A DNA stretch of 64,000 nt from positions 1 to 64,000 of the forward strand of contig CALYLW010000019.1 of NCBI GenBank assembly GCA_944989445.1, in the 5' to 3' direction. Of the stretch, positions 13,080 through 25,840 are shown piece by piece. The position numbers and the translations under genes were made by a program. How positions within the stretch are numbered: position 1 is the stretch's first letter; every line of letters begins with the position of its first letter. The notes under the pieces were generated by a model that searched no databases, had not been told where the DNA came from, and was given only the letters and a program-made list of their open reading frames with translations. This DNA is from Ampullaceana balthica. Taxonomy: Eukaryota > Mollusca > Gastropoda > Lymnaeidae.

Positions 13080-13640
13080 CGTATGATCGATTTCTGCAAT
13101 TTTTAGATCCCTATATTAACTTCAAAATCTTGTCTCTCTCTCTGTCTGTCGTCATCTCTTCGTATGTCGGGCGGAAAAACAAAAGTCAAAAAATGACCCA
13201 CTATCGTGATGCCATCGAGCTGAAATTTGGCACATAGACTTGTGTCACCTAACAATGCATCGTATCAAAATTTCAGAGCGATCGCACTTACCGTAATTAA
13301 ATTAATGCATTTTTAGTTTATCTCTATACGACATATGTGATTCAAGTTCACGGTTTGTTATTGTTTTTGTTCCACGTGACAGTTCAGTACGCGAGTTGAC
13401 GCGACCCATCGATGTACCGGCGTGCTTTTGTTTACATTTTTACGTGTCACGCTGAGCTCCGTCCAGCGATCGGTGACCAGACCTTTCCTCACGCCCCCCC
13501 CCCTGTCCGGTTATACAGCAGGAGTTAAGGAAAATTCAGTCTGTAAATGTTTGTCGCGTTTGAACATGATCAATACGTTTAATTTTGTGACTCATTTATA
13601 AGGGATTTATAGTCAAAAACTTTGTTTTTACGGGGTTTTT
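13080..13640 (-). repeat. Dispersed repeat family A, copy 1
   Basis: Ends in atttatagtcaaaaactttg followed by a T/G run. Its body has the shared blocks gagctgaaatttggc and aaaatttcag with cgtaattaaattaatgca. Same family as copies near 15.1, 27.1, 28.8, 41.1, 48.4 and 53.9 kb. Confidence 0.75.
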
Positions 13641-14956
13641 TTTAATTACCTTCTTTATTTACCTTTTTTGACACAGATCGTAACAGAGTCATCAGCGGAT
13701 GAGTCGTGGGTCCTATTCTGTGTTACTTCAACAACGTTTTACCCGCCCCATAATAAATGTTGTGTTTAGCCAGTTGAAGATTTCTTTACGGTTGCTCGGG
13801 TATCGAACTGCAACCTACTGGGAAAAAACCTGATCCGAGGAATTTATGCTTAGCAGTCGGAGGAATATGAGAAGCCTTTGATGTCAAGGACGCCAGGCTC
13901 ACAACTGGAGCCAGGTAATTATTTCACAATACTCGTGTGGGATTATGCCATGACAAAGCTGCTTTCATGTGGCTCTCGTTTTGCCGCCTGTTTAGAGGAT
14001 ACGTCTGCTCGCAGAATAAATTGAGGTTTATGGACGTCTGTGTGCTTAAGCAACAACTTTTAATTTTTTTAGACATGTTATTTATTCTCACTATTTAAAT
14101 GTTTAGAAATGGACCTGATTGGACAGTATGAGTACAACAAACCAATTTTTTTTAAATTTCGCCTCCGTTGATATGAAATGTTGAGAAGTTTAGTTGACTT
14201 CGAAGATGTGAATCTTGTCAATTATAGCTATAGAAAGCGCGGCTATCGGAGAGCTCAGAGTTGTGGTGTTTAAAAAAAACAACATTTTTCTCTTATTTTT
14301 CTTTGCAGGTTTGTTAATTTTTTTTAAATTTTTTTTTGTGACGTGGGTGTCTGTGGGGAAAAAAAGTGGGGGGGGAGGGGGGTTACAAGTTAAAAGAACC
14401 AGACTTTAAAAAATTGAAGGAAAATGCTGTACAAATGAGTGGAAACTAGATTAGCTGAGTTGTGTGGAGGGTGGGGATGTCTGTCCACAGTCACTTGTGT
14501 ACAGAACTTAGATTAAGGTGTTGGGCCGCGAGGCATTACATAGATGTCCAGCTTCGGAGTGGCTAGTGTCTTGGCAGCGGATCTCAAAGTAGTTGCCTTT
14601 TTGGCTTTTTAAAAAAAAATTTAATTATTTTTTTATTTGCTCTATTGTAAAACAGAAAAAGCTTTGGAAAAAAAGAATAATAATTTTTTGAAGATATTAA
14701 ATTCAAGTTCCTGGTTTGAAAAGTAGAAAATGACAAACAACTCAGTAACCATCGGGTCAAACTTTTCCCCTTTCGGATGTGGTTAAGATACTCGTTTTGT
14801 GTTCCTGAGCTGCACGAGTAACAGTTGCCTGAAAGGAGCCAATTTCAAAATCCTGCGTTTGCATTCAAATTAAAATGGTTATATGATATTTCTAAGAAAC
14901 CCTTTTTCTTCGAAGGCAAGTTTTTTTGTTTTTGTTTTTTTTGCTATTTAAAGGTT
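13641..14956. other. No gene seen
   Basis: AT-rich with long T runs and a poly-G stretch near 14370. No exon-like segment could be supported. Confidence 0.45.
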
Positions 14957-14961
14957 TTGCT

Positions 14962-15083
14962 GATGTGTCTCTAGGGCTGGTGTGTCTCTAGGGCTGGTGT
15001 GTCTCTAGGGCTGGTGTGTCTCTAGGGCTGGTGTGTCTCTAGGGCTGGTGTGTCTCTAGGGCTGGTGTGTCTCTACGGCTGGC
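14962..15083 (+). repeat. 17-bp tandem array, about 7 copies
   Basis: Unit ggtgtgtctctagggct, almost perfect. Confidence 0.95.
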
Positions 15084-15137
15084 CTCACTATAATCCGGCT
15101 AACACCCACTGAGGAGTAGTGTAATTTTAAAAAACTT

Positions 15138-15614
15138 TAAAAAACAAGATTTTGACTACAAATCCTTTGTGAACGAGACATAACTAAAAGAATGTTCATT
15201 ATAATACGTTCGAGCAAGACCATCCAAAGATACAAAAGTGTAGCTGTCTCGTAAAACATGTTTAATATAATGCGCACCAATCAGGAATATGTTTATAAAC
15301 AGTATTGTCAATAAAATACGCACCTTATTGCGTTTACAGGAAAGGTTGTTCAATATAATACGCACCGCGACACATGTTACACAGAGATATATAAAGATAC
15401 TCTAAAAATTCAATAATTTAATTAAGATACATTCGATTTATCTGAAATTTTTAAACTTCATTTTTATCATCGGCACGAGTCTGCGTGCAAAATTTCAGCT
15501 CGCTAGCTTACGAGGAAGTGGGTTAAAAATCGATCCAAAGTTTTGTCGGCACCGCCCGCCCGCCTCAAGCAAGCAAGCAAGCAGACACCACGGGTTAATA
15601 TAAAGGATTTTAAA
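15138..15614 (+). repeat. Dispersed repeat family A, copy 2
   Basis: Starts with aagattttgactacaaatcc and ends with ttaatataaaggattttaaa. Has the aaaatttcagctcgctag core and a CAAG microsatellite at 15566-15584 in the same place where copy 3 (27175) has its complement. Confidence 0.8.
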
Positions 15615-16540
15615 AAAATAATGTACGACTTCTTATGTTCATTAAAGTTTCTTACCACTACAGTTAGATTTTATTATTGGAAATATAAAAAAAATTAAAT
15701 GAATTAAAAAAATTTGAGACCCCAATGTGAATTTCAAAGCACAAAGTAAAACATAATTGAGGGGTAGTTAGGGTTGTTTCAAGAGAGATAACTGCACGCA
15801 AACAACAGATACACGCCACACAACAACAAATACACGCCAGAAAACAAAAAATACGACAGCCCCGATGTCCCTGTTATAGTATTCGAGAACCACTGGCTCA
15901 GGTCGTATTGATCGGTTGCATGCAGACGGCAGTTATCCAATCGTCGACGGCGTTACATTTACCACGACAGCGGCTCGCTACCGACGCCAAGAAAGTTTCT
16001 CTTTTTTTCTACACTCACCAGACATTTGTTTGTGTTGTTTTTTAAACGCTTCTTGTTTCTAGCAAGGCTTATTATGTAGGTAATTATGACGCGTGAGTTG
16101 CCGCTTTGGCTGTGAAGAAAAATGAAAATGAGTTTTTCAATTTTAGATTTAAACCATTTTACAACAAATGAAAACTGTACCAATTACTTTATTCTGATGT
16201 TGTCTTTTTTAAAAAATAAATGAAAATTGAAACCTTAAAAGTATCAACAATTATAAATCTTCCGAATGACGTTTAATCGATCCACATAAAACCGAAAACA
16301 ACAACATTCATTTGAAGTTCAAAATATTGAAAACACGTCATTTCAATATTTCAAATGCTGCTCCTAAAATGACAGGTCGCTAAATCTTTTTACAGCTGGT
16401 TGTGATCAACGAGAGATGATCTGCTGAGCTCTTTGGGACGTTATATTGGGACTTGCTTTTAAGGTTTCTTCAGATGAGTGTTGCCGGTGGGTTTTCCATA
16501 TCTATGCATGGCACTGTCATAAGTGTAGCTTCAACAGCGC
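15615..16540. other. No gene seen
   Basis: AT-rich, with short A/C-rich runs at 15790-15860. Nothing recognised. Confidence 0.45.
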
Positions 16541-16541
16541 A

Positions 16542-17777
16542 GACAGTGTACATTCGGGGTTTTGAAAGTGCACGCTATCGGGTTATTGACAGTGCACACT
16601 ATCGGGTTATTGACAGTGCACACTATCGGGTTATTGACAGTGCACACTATCGGGCTGTAGACAGTGCACACTATCGGGTTATTGACAGTGCACACTATCG
16701 GGTTATTGACAGTGCACACTATCGGGTTATTGACAGTGCACACTATCGGGCTGTAGACAGTGCACACTATCGGGTTATTGACAGTGCACACTATCGGGTT
16801 ATTGACAGTGCACACTATCGGGCTGTAGACAGTGCACACTATCGGGTTATTGACAGTGCACACTATCGAGTTATTGACAGTGCACACTATCGGGTTATTG
16901 ACAGTGCACACTATCAGGTTATTGACAGTGCACACTATAGGGCTGTAGACAGTGCACACTATCGGTTATTGACAGTGCACACTATCGCGTTATTGACAGT
17001 GCACACTATCGGGTTATTGACAGTGCACACTATCGGGTTATTGACAGTGCACACTATCGGGTTATTGACAGTGCACACTATCGGGCTGTAGACAGTGCAC
17101 ACTATCGGGTTATCGACAGTGCACACTATCGCGTTATTGACAGTGCACACTATCGGGCTGTAGACAGTGCACACTATCGGTTATTGACAGTGCACACTAT
17201 CGAGTTATTGACAGTGCACACTATCGGGTTATTGACAGTGCACACTATCAGGTTATTGACAGTGCACACTATTGGGCTGTAGACAGTGCACACTATCGGT
17301 TATTGACAGTGCACACTATCGGGTTATTGACAGTGCACACTATCGGGTTATTGACAGTGCACACTATCGGGCTGTAGACAGTGCACACTATCGGGTTATT
17401 GACAGTGCACACTATCGGGCTGTAGACAGTGCACACTATCGGGCTGTAGACAGTGCACACTATCGGGCTGTAGACAGTGCACACTATCGGGCTGTAGACA
17501 GTGCACACTATCGGGGTATAGACAGTGCACACTATCGGGCTGTAGACAGTGCACACTATCGGGCTGTAGACAGTGCACACTATCGGGCTGTAGACAGTGC
17601 ACACTATCGGGGTATAGACAGTGTACACTATCGGGTAGTTGACAGTGCACACAATCGGGGTATATACAGTGCACACTATCGGGCTGTAGACAGTGCACAC
17701 TATCGGGGTATAGACAGTGTACACTATCGGGCTGTAGACAGTGCACACTATCGGGGTATAGACAGTGTACACTGTTG
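16542..17777 (+). repeat. 24-bp tandem array, about 51 copies
   Basis: Core gacagtgcacactatcggg plus a variable joint: ttatt, ctgta or gtata. The 24-bp period keeps all frames open, giving 8-residue repeats on both strands. Joint types are unevenly placed: ttatt dominates the left half, ctgta and gtata the right third. It also contains occasional one-base joint deletions that shift the frame. Confidence 0.97.
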
Positions 17778-18260
17778 CGCTAACAACGCCTATATGAAAA
17801 ATACTTTGATAACGGCGTTCAAGTGGAAGCAATAGAAATACATACGGTAGTGGTAAACGTGAATGTAGGACACACCGTGAAATTCTGTAAAAATTTGACC
17901 GAATAGTCGACGATAGCACAGAAACTTAGCTTTCAATGAAATTTGGATTTTTTTTTAAAAAATGGCAGACATGTTAAATTATGGATGTATCCCATGAAAT
18001 CTTAGTATTTGTGTATGAGATTTAAAGACAAAGGTAAAAGGTTATGAAAAATCCGTATTGAATATATAAGCTCACTAAAAGAACAAGAAATATTGTGTGT
18101 TGACCTCGATGTTTCCATGGGCACGGATGCCATTACAAATTGAAACGTCACATTGGAAAGATCTATAACCCGTCTATTAACAGCCGCGTACTGTTTCACG
18201 TGCCGCCCGGGACAGAACCCTAGTGTGCGAACCCTCTTAACACTATAAAATATTCTCATA
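17778..18260. other. No gene seen
   Basis: AT-rich single-copy-looking sequence; no gene or repeat recognised. Confidence 0.45.
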
Positions 18261-18268
18261 CTATACAG

Positions 18269-18444
18269 CAGGGGTCTCAAAACTATGGCCCGAGGCCCTC
18301 TCATCCGGCCCCTGGAGACCTTTTCATCTAAAAAAAAATTACTATTTTTACCTGTAGTTTACCACAAAACTGTGTGTATGCGGCACACAAACTGCTGTTT
18401 GACAGTTAATGCAGCCCTCCGGCAGAAAATTTTGGAGACCCCTG
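18269..18444. mobile_element. hAT-type MITE, 176 bp
   Basis: Ends caggggtctcaaaa and ttttggagacccctg form terminal inverted repeats. Flanked by an 8-bp target duplication with one mismatch (ctatacag at 18261-18268, ctataaag at 18445-18452). No coding capacity. Confidence 0.88.
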
Positions 18445-18452
18445 CTATAAAG

Positions 18453-19794
18453 AAAACATAATTTGTATTGGAAAGTACTAAAAAGGACACTATAAAATTT
18501 TAAGTTAGAAATGAACAGAAAAACGTTCATTTCCTGGTCTAAAATATAGGTTTTCTGATTTTGCTCATGGCACAATTTTTGTATGTATCTATGTGGTAAG
18601 TCATGTCATGCTCAATAGCCGTAGACTAGTCAATCTTGGTGTTTTCATTTTTATCTTAATTAATTTATTCATTTACTTTATTTTAGAGAATGTTTTCTTG
18701 CAGCCGGAATTAGTTATGACAGTTATTGCTACGTCCGAATCAATGATATTTTATAATGCAGGGCAACTTCGATGCTAAGGATCTAAATTCTAAATAAACA
18801 AGAATATATCAAATGAGCTGGGATTTATTATTTCAATTTTTACTAATGAAATAAAGGAGTCTTTGCTTGACAATTTAATAAGAAATACGATGAATTCGAA
18901 TACTCTAATTTGAAGGTAAATTTTTTCAAAGTCCAGGATATTAGCCGGTGTACGAAAATCATTGCTGTTTTCTAACTTTTTAAGCTGCCAAAAACCTCAC
19001 ATGAATTTCTTCAGTACCCTCATCTTATGACGAATAAAACTTTCTTCTCAACCTTTTTTTTTACACAACATGGCTACATATTTGCTTTCATCGCCAAAAA
19101 TTTACCCTCCCGTTCTTTGACTGGAAGGTTCAATTAAAATGCCGAGGTCTACACATAAAATCTATAGCAAAAGTCAAAGTATTCTTGAGTATTCCATTAA
19201 TATATCTGTGTGTAGCCTATGCAAAGGATTTTTTTTTCCGAAATATAATTTTCTCAATAATTTCGGGCATCATTGACTTCATCAAGTACATGATATAAGA
19301 TGACTCCAAATTAAAAAATAATAATATAATATTTTTTAAAAATAAAATAAAAAGATTTCATTGCGACTATGAAAGTTCCTGCTTCTGTTCGTGTGTTTAT
19401 CTTTTCGTCTGCCTCTGTCTGTTTTTCAATGGTTTTCATAATGAACTCAAAATAATCCCCAATTTTACAGCGGAAAAGCTTCTACCACACTGTGGTGTAA
19501 AACTATACTGATCGCAACTCATCGTTACCAAATTAATGTCGTAAATTACTGTAGACTGTATTAAAGGAAACGAACCACGCCTCCCCCCTCACATCCCAGG
19601 TTACCATGGGCGGTTTCGACGTTACATAACATATTTAGCTCAGAAGTCCGACCCCAGATTACGTCAATGAAAAATAAAAACGTTTATGCTAAATTATTGG
19701 AAAAGAAAACCATTTTTTAAAAATTTCGTAACGACATTTTCCACCTCGCCAATTATAATCATACCAATGATTCTTTAAATTTAAAAAAGTTTAG
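18453..19794. other. No gene seen
   Basis: AT-rich sequence without recognisable repeats or exons. Confidence 0.45.
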
Positions 19795-19901
19795 TGTGCG
19801 TGTGATAGAGAGAGGGAGAGAGAGAGAGATTTGAGAGAGAGAGAGATGGGGGGAGAGGGATAGAGAAAGAGACAGAGAGATAGAGTGGGAGAGAGAGTGA
19901 C

Positions 19902-19945
<44 letters not shown>
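19795..19945 (+). repeat. (GA)n microsatellite
   Basis: Interrupted GA dinucleotides, purest at 19903-19943. Antisense poly Ser-Leu frame is an artefact. Confidence 0.95.
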
Positions 19946-20960
19946 TATGTGTGTCTATGACTGTGTATACGTGTATGTTTGTGTGTAAGTAGTAAGAGGC
20001 AACAGTTAAGACATTCCCGAATCATCTACAGAAATAAAGTTGTTCTTTTAATTGATCCGCCACCCACAGTTGTTTCCCCTTCTAAACACGATTTTTTTTT
20101 ACGGAAGCCATTTCTGTATAATTTGTGGGGGGTAGTCTCAAGTGGAAACCAAAATACTAGAATTATCTCTGCCTGTCCTAGGAGTTCAGCAAACAGACAT
20201 GACGGCGGGTCGAGTTTACAACAATTTAAGACGTCACAAATTTAATTTTTCTAAAAATAAATTGGAGGTTTAAGTTTTCTTGCCGAGGTGAGTCATTGAA
20301 AAACTTTTTACGAAACAATTAAAAGGAAACTCCTTGTTTTGTAGTTCAATCTAGCAGCAAAAGAATGACACTTATGTTTTCTTTTGTTTTGTTCTCGTTC
20401 TCGAAATCGGATAGATAGCTGCACGCAAGGTTCTGGCAATCATTATTAAAACAGGCCCACAACTCAATAAGCTGGCATTTTCTCGGGGGTTCTAAACCGG
20501 GGTCCCTGCAACCCTTGGGCGAAGCGGAAGGTTAGTTAAGTTTAAAGCTGTGCGGTAAAATCCAGAACTTCGGTTTCATTTAACTTACTATGATAACTTT
20601 TTACATTTGGGCTTTTGAAAAAAAAATTTTTTAAACGAGACGGGGGTTGCGGAAATGTTTTAGATATTAAAGGATGGTGAAAATTGCTAAAAGTTTTAGA
20701 ACCTTTGTCCTGTACAATAAAACAGATCAAATAATATTAAAATCTCAATTTTCCACACATGGTCAATCGATTCTATTTTAAACGATGTAAATTTAATATC
20801 TCCGCTAAGAAGTTTTCATATTATGTATCACGTATCAAGATATTTTACGACTCGCCTCATCTCGAAACAGCTGATCAGACCGACTATGTGTCATGCTATT
20901 ATTAATGACGTAAATTTCCAGTATGTATTATTCATTCTTATGAGTGCCTTTCTTTTATAT
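19946..20960. other. No gene seen
   Basis: AT-rich. A segment near 20490 (gggggttctaaaccggggtc) resembles a hAT terminus but no partner end was found. Confidence 0.4.
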
Positions 20961-21090
20961 TTAACTAGTAACAAAGCCCGCCCAAGGACGGGAATAATTG
21001 TAGGGTGACCTGTGAAGTTCATGGACGCTATGTTTTGGTAGTTGTTATGCTGAAGCGTTTGCAGGACATTGTCGTCGCAGGGCAAGGGAT

Positions 21091-21393
21091 GTGGACAACA
21101 ACAACAACAGCAAAAACAGCAAAAACAGCAAAAACAACAACAGCAACAACAACAGCAACAACAACAACAAAAACAACAACAGCAACAAAGACAAAACAAC
21201 AACAACAACAAAACAACAACAGCAAAACAACAACAGCAACAACAACAAAATAAAAACAACAAAACAACAACAACAACAAACAACAACTACAACAACAACA
21301 GCAACAACAACAAAGCAACAACAACAAAACAACAACAATAACAACAACCACAAAACAACAACAACAAAACAACAACAAAAAACAACAACACTT
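21091..21393 (+). repeat. (CAA)n/(CAG)n microsatellite
   Basis: About 300 bp of CAA with scattered CAG, AAA and CTA triplets. Open frames in all three forward frames (poly Gln, Asn or Thr) and the reverse frames (poly Leu, Val or Cys) have no other protein features. Confidence 0.97.
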
Positions 21394-22074
21394 TAACCTC
21401 TTGCCACTACCCCCAGGACCATCAAGGAAAACGTATTTAACAGAATTGTCATTGGAATAAGCGGAAGGCATCACTTCAAGATGGGAACAACATACTGAAT
21501 TATAACAAAAAAACTGCACCAAAAATAACTCGTTTTGAACCTCCGCGTAATATGTAAATTTTTCTCCGCTAGTGATTGGCTGTAGGAGTCATGTGTTTGA
21601 GGGACCAATCGCTATAGATGACGGGACAGAACGGACAGAACTTTGCCTTTTACTATATAAATAGGATAGGATGTCATTGTCATCTTACAGTGTACGCGTC
21701 TATTGCTATTCTAACCCCAACCGTTAAGTCCAATATTCCACAATGTTAGCCAGCTGTTAGTGCTCACTCGTACCGTGCTATTAAATGCAAACGCACTCAA
21801 ACATCCATTTATTGTAATCATGACTTTTGTTACCCCTTGTACCTTGCCTTGGTTTTCCCGTGGCTAAAGCATTTAAAAAGGAATAGATAATGAATTCATA
21901 TATTTCTCTGGCTGCACTATTTCAGGGGGTGTAGATTATTACACTCTTCGTCAGTTATAATTTTTTTTTATAGCTGAAACATTATTAAAAGGGTCAAGAG
22001 GAAAGTTAATCACATTTGTTAAAGAATATTCGGCTCTTTATCTTACTAAAGCAAACCTCTACTCCCCCGAAGGA
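21394..22074. other. No gene seen
   Basis: No exon recognised. The segment aacaaagcccgcccaaggac at about 20970 and tatataaataggatagg at 21654 may bracket an unclassified dispersed repeat that contains the CAA tract. Confidence 0.35.
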
Positions 22075-22077
22075 TAA

Positions 22078-22355
22078 GGGGCCGTCCATAAAGTACGTCA
22101 CGCTCCAGAGGGGGGGGGGAGGGGGTGTAAGAAAGTGTGACAGTTTGTGACAGGGGGAGGGGGGTCCGGCCATGTGTGACGTCACGCTGTTTTATATTAA
22201 ATTTTGATTATTTTGTTAATAAAAAACAACATTATTGTTCTAAAGTGTGACGTACTTTTTTTAGGGGGGGGGGCGAGATTTGTGACAGTTTGTGACAGGG
22301 GGAGGTGGGGGTAAAAATGGTCAAAAATAGCGTGACATACTTTAAGGACGGCCCC
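22078..22355. mobile_element. MITE with GGGGCCGTCC ends and TAA target duplication
   Basis: 278 bp with inverted ends ggggccgtccataaagtacg and the complement of tactttaaggacggcccc, flanked by TAA at 22075-22077 and 22356-22358. Each arm carries a poly-G tract next to ttgtgacagtttgtgacagg. Superfamily not assigned. Confidence 0.88.
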
Positions 22356-22536
22356 TAAGATAAAAATTTGTTGACCAATTTTTAAATATTTTTTTTATAT
22401 GACAAGTCAAAACTCTTTTAATCCTCTTGAACGGGGATGGGCAAAATGCGGTCCGTTGTTGGGTATTTTGCGGTCCACTGAAGCCTCCAGTAAGCTCGAA
22501 AATATCATTATATTTATGATGAGGTGGCGATTCACG

Positions 22537-22870
22537 AGACATCAATTTTTGGCAAATGTCAACAACCCACTTATAGACCAGACATCAATTTGTGGCTAAT
22601 GTCCACAACTCACTTATAGACAAGACATCAATTTGTGGCTAATTTCCATAACTCACTTATAGACAATACATTAAGTTGTGGCTAATGTCCACAACTCACT
22701 TATAGACAAGACTTCAAGTTGTGGCTAATGTCCACAACTCACTGATAGACCAGACATCAAATTGTGGCTAATGTCCACAACTCACTTATAGACAAGACAT
22801 TAAGTTGTGGCTAATGTCCACAACTCACTTATAGACCAGACATCAATTTGTGGCTAATGTCCACAACTCG
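22537..22870 (+). repeat. 43-bp tandem array, about 7.5 copies
   Basis: Unit begins cagacatcaatttgtggcta and ends cacttatagac. Confidence 0.95.
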
Positions 22871-23500
22871 TAGACAAACAAGACTCCATACCAAGTCTAA
22901 GGTCAACCCGTCACGTAGCGAGTCAATGCACTCTGCGGTGCCAAAAAACAGAAAGTATTCCGTTTGATCTAGAAATCCATCATCACCTCCACCCCCCCCC
23001 CTCCACCAACAAACACTCACCGACCCCTCTTACTCGTTCCCCCTCCCCCCCCCCACCACCACCTTAAATAATACAATAATCGTGTATTTCGGGGTGGCTC
23101 CAATGAAATTTTCCAAACAGAGCAGCGGTCGATAACACAAGGGACTCCCCCCTCCTCCCCCCCCCCTTCACCAGGACGTCCAGTGAGGTGGTTTGACTAC
23201 CGGACTCACTGCTTGAGCTTCCAGCCAACATAAACTATTTATGTCGCTCATCTTTGACGACTCTGAGTTCGACTCCTGAGTCAGATTATAGCTCATGCGA
23301 CTCACACTCACAAGTCTTCGACTGATAAATGACGCAAACAGGGCATGGAACGAATATGGCAATATGAGCAAAACTGTAGTCTTAAAATCTTTTCACGAAA
23401 TTCCAACATTTCAAAAATATCACAGAAAATAATTCAAACTGGATTTTTTTTTAAATGGTCGACACATTGGCGCGGCTGGGGCTAGGACCTAGTGTGTATA
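22871..23500. other. No gene seen; C-rich tracts
   Basis: Several poly-C runs at 22991-23001, 23046-23055 and 23150-23166. No gene recognised. Confidence 0.5.
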
Positions 23501-23504
23501 AATA

Positions 23505-23875
23505 CATACTTTTATCTGTTACAGACGCTCCTTCTATTCAGAAGATTATTGCGTCCTACACTTATCTATAGTTTATGTCTGGTCTTACATTTTTATTAAA
23601 GTTTTAAATGTCGATAAAGGGTTGGTTTTCCTAGTTTCCTAAGCAAACCCATCCCACATCTGAATTACGGAGGGGAAGAACGAGACATTGTATGTGTTTA
23701 TTCTTGCATACGGAATAAGAACTCTTTCACTCCGATGGTTGTATTAGATTATCTTTGTGTTGTATTTCCAAGTTATAATTAATTGCCTTATGTTTTATTT
23801 ACTACTTTGCTTTTTGTTCTTCTATCCTCTTGTGTTTCATCAAAGTTTTATTGATTTTCTAATGGTGTTACTCTC
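23505..23875 (-). mobile_element. LINE 3'-end fragment
   Basis: Antisense, co-linear with the tail of the LINE at 25841-26950: shared gacgctccttctattcagaa, gtcctacacttatctat and tttgtgttgtatttcc. It stops where a hAT-like terminus (cagtggcgtagctag) begins at 23876. Confidence 0.8.
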
Positions 23876-24179
23876 AGTGGCGTAGCTAGATTGGGGCGGT
23901 GGGGGCGTCCACCCCGGGCGGCATACATTTAGGGGGCAGTATTTGTAGGAAGTTGAAAAGTACAGCCATTGCCGACAACCGCCCTTTTTCTTTTGAAGGG
24001 GGGAAACCTGGTGAAAAAAGATGTTCTTAATTTCGAGTATTAATTAAAGGTTCGCACATTTGTTTGATAATATAGTGGTTGTTATAACTAGCGCAAACCC
24101 GTTCAAAAATATAAGATCGCATAAAAAAGATATCGATTTGTTTGGAAAATTAATCGGTATGCGTCACAGATGACGATTT

Positions 24180-24700
24180 GGTAATCCTGCAGTTTCTACA
24201 CGTATATTATATAAATAATCAGTAAATAATCTGATCGTGATGAAACCATTTTGTTTATGGAACACTCTACTTGGCGTATTGTCCTAATAAGATGCCAAAT
24301 GTAAATTTCTCAATTACAAACAAACAAAATAAGAATCAAACATCTATTAACGATATAAAAAATGAAATTGTCTTTAAAATATTTATTTATCTTCTGAGAA
24401 CATTAAAATAGATGAAAAATACCCTTTAAAAACACTTTAAGTCAGTAAATTTATTTTAGCATGGGTCGAGCCAGGTAAAAAACATCTGGCTAGGTAAACG
24501 AAATGGACGTATCGTGACCAGATCATGTATTATATTGAGCCGAAAAAATGCCTTAGAAATTAAAAAGATTTACAAATTAGCGCCGTAATAGCTGAAATAC
24601 AACATATAATTATGGATTTAATAAATTAAAAAAGTAAGTTCTCACGAGAAAATTAAATTTCGCTGTAAAATAATATACGTGTAGAAACTGCAGGATTACC
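24180..24700. mobile_element. MULE-like MITE, perfect TIRs and 9-bp TSD
   Basis: 521 bp with a perfect 31-bp inverted repeat (left starts ggtaatcctgcagtttctac, 24180-24210; right 24670-24700) and a perfect 9-bp target duplication tgacgattt at 24171-24179 and 24701-24709. A 9-bp duplication points to the Mutator superfamily. The interior is AT-rich and non-coding. Confidence 0.88.
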
Positions 24701-25218
24701 TGACGATTTTATATGAAAACTACACACAGAAACACATCACCACTGGGCCGAATAACAGGTGCTATTAATATCACTACGACTGTTTTTGGAGGAATTTCGA
24801 TACACGCAGAATGATGTGCGAACAAGAACCTACATGGCATGGTGGTTCAAATATGATGTTTAACTTTCAAATAGTAATTTATATTAATGTTTCAGTTTTC
24901 AGAAAATGAATTAAAGTAGCACAAATAATTTTTGCTTCTTTATTAAAATACAGTTATTCATTAAAAATGTTACGCCTATCCCATTTAAGTAATGTGTACA
25001 TAATTTGAATGATGACAAGAATATAAAAATATTCAAATTTCTCCGTTAATAAACACCACAATAGGCATAAACAATTAAAACTGACATCTGAAGAAGTAAC
25101 TTGTAAAACGAGATCAGATGCTGACATTTTACTCGATTCAAGGCAATCTTTTTCTTTTCTATGTTATCTCAATTTATGGGAACCCGTCTTCTTTTTAAAA
25201 ATTAATGCGAACCCATTC

Positions 25219-25835
25219 ATGGAACAAAGAGATGTGCTAATACAAAACGCTGTTATATCAGCCAAACAATTTGTGACGAGTATGAGATGTCAACTGAACG
25301 CCGAGTTAGAAGGAGAGAAAAATATGAGTGGGGAAAATTCAGAAGACGTGGTTCTATCTTTAGAACAAGATGTGCAACGAGAATTGTTTTTATCAATGGA
25401 TAGAATTATTAAAGAAAATAAAATAACGCTTTGATCAGGGGCATATCCTTGCAAGAAAATATTCGTGTATAATACCATATGATACCATGTGACCTACTAA
25501 ATGAAGAATTTGAACATCAAGTAAATTTCTGTTTTGAAACTGATAAAGAAAATTTCAATATTGAAAGAAAAAGGATCCAGGTTTTTATAGCTGTACCTAA
25601 ACTACAAGAAGAGGCATTACGTTAGAAAAACAGGGGGAAAGACCCGTTGATGTTTTAAAATTTATTCAACAGTATAGATTGGTATATTGTGTACCCAACA
25701 TTGTAATTTTGCTAATAATTTTTCAAAAATTGCTATCAGTGTCGCTAGTTGTGAAAGGAGCTTCTCCAAACTGAGGTTGATAAAAAAATTATCTTCGTTC
25801 CACAATGAAGGATTTAAGACTACAAAATCTTGCAT
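25219..25835 (+). pseudogene. hAT transposase remnant (ZMYM1/DUF4371-like), C-terminal half
   Basis: Open frame 25219-25434 ends with an acidic, helical segment containing SLEQDVQRELFLSMDRI, resembling the middle of DUF4371-type hAT transposases. After frame breaks, 25732-25815 encodes SVASCERSFSKLRLIKK, the hallmark of the hAT C-terminal dimerisation domain. In active copies this domain builds the oligomer for cut-and-paste transposition. Stops and frameshifts between the two blocks, loss of the N-terminal region and a LINE directly downstream show it is dead. It probably belongs to the same family as the copy at 30904-32790. Confidence 0.8.
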
Positions 25836-25840
25836 TATTG

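Larger units (their letters stand above)
23876..25840 (+). mobile_element. Decayed hAT element, 5' portion
   Basis: Starts with cagtggcgtagctag, a typical hAT terminus. It contains a nested MULE-like MITE (24180-24700) and a hAT transposase relic (25219-25835), and is broken on the right by a LINE. No matching right end or 8-bp duplication was found, so the limits are inferred. Confidence 0.6.

Noticed and set aside
16453..17919. Repeat proteins of 142-212 residues on both strands
   Set aside because: 24-bp tandem array is open in every frame; no flanking coding evidence.
21005..21522. Poly Gln/Asn/Thr and poly Leu/Val/Cys frames
   Set aside because: Translations of a (CAA)n microsatellite in all frames.
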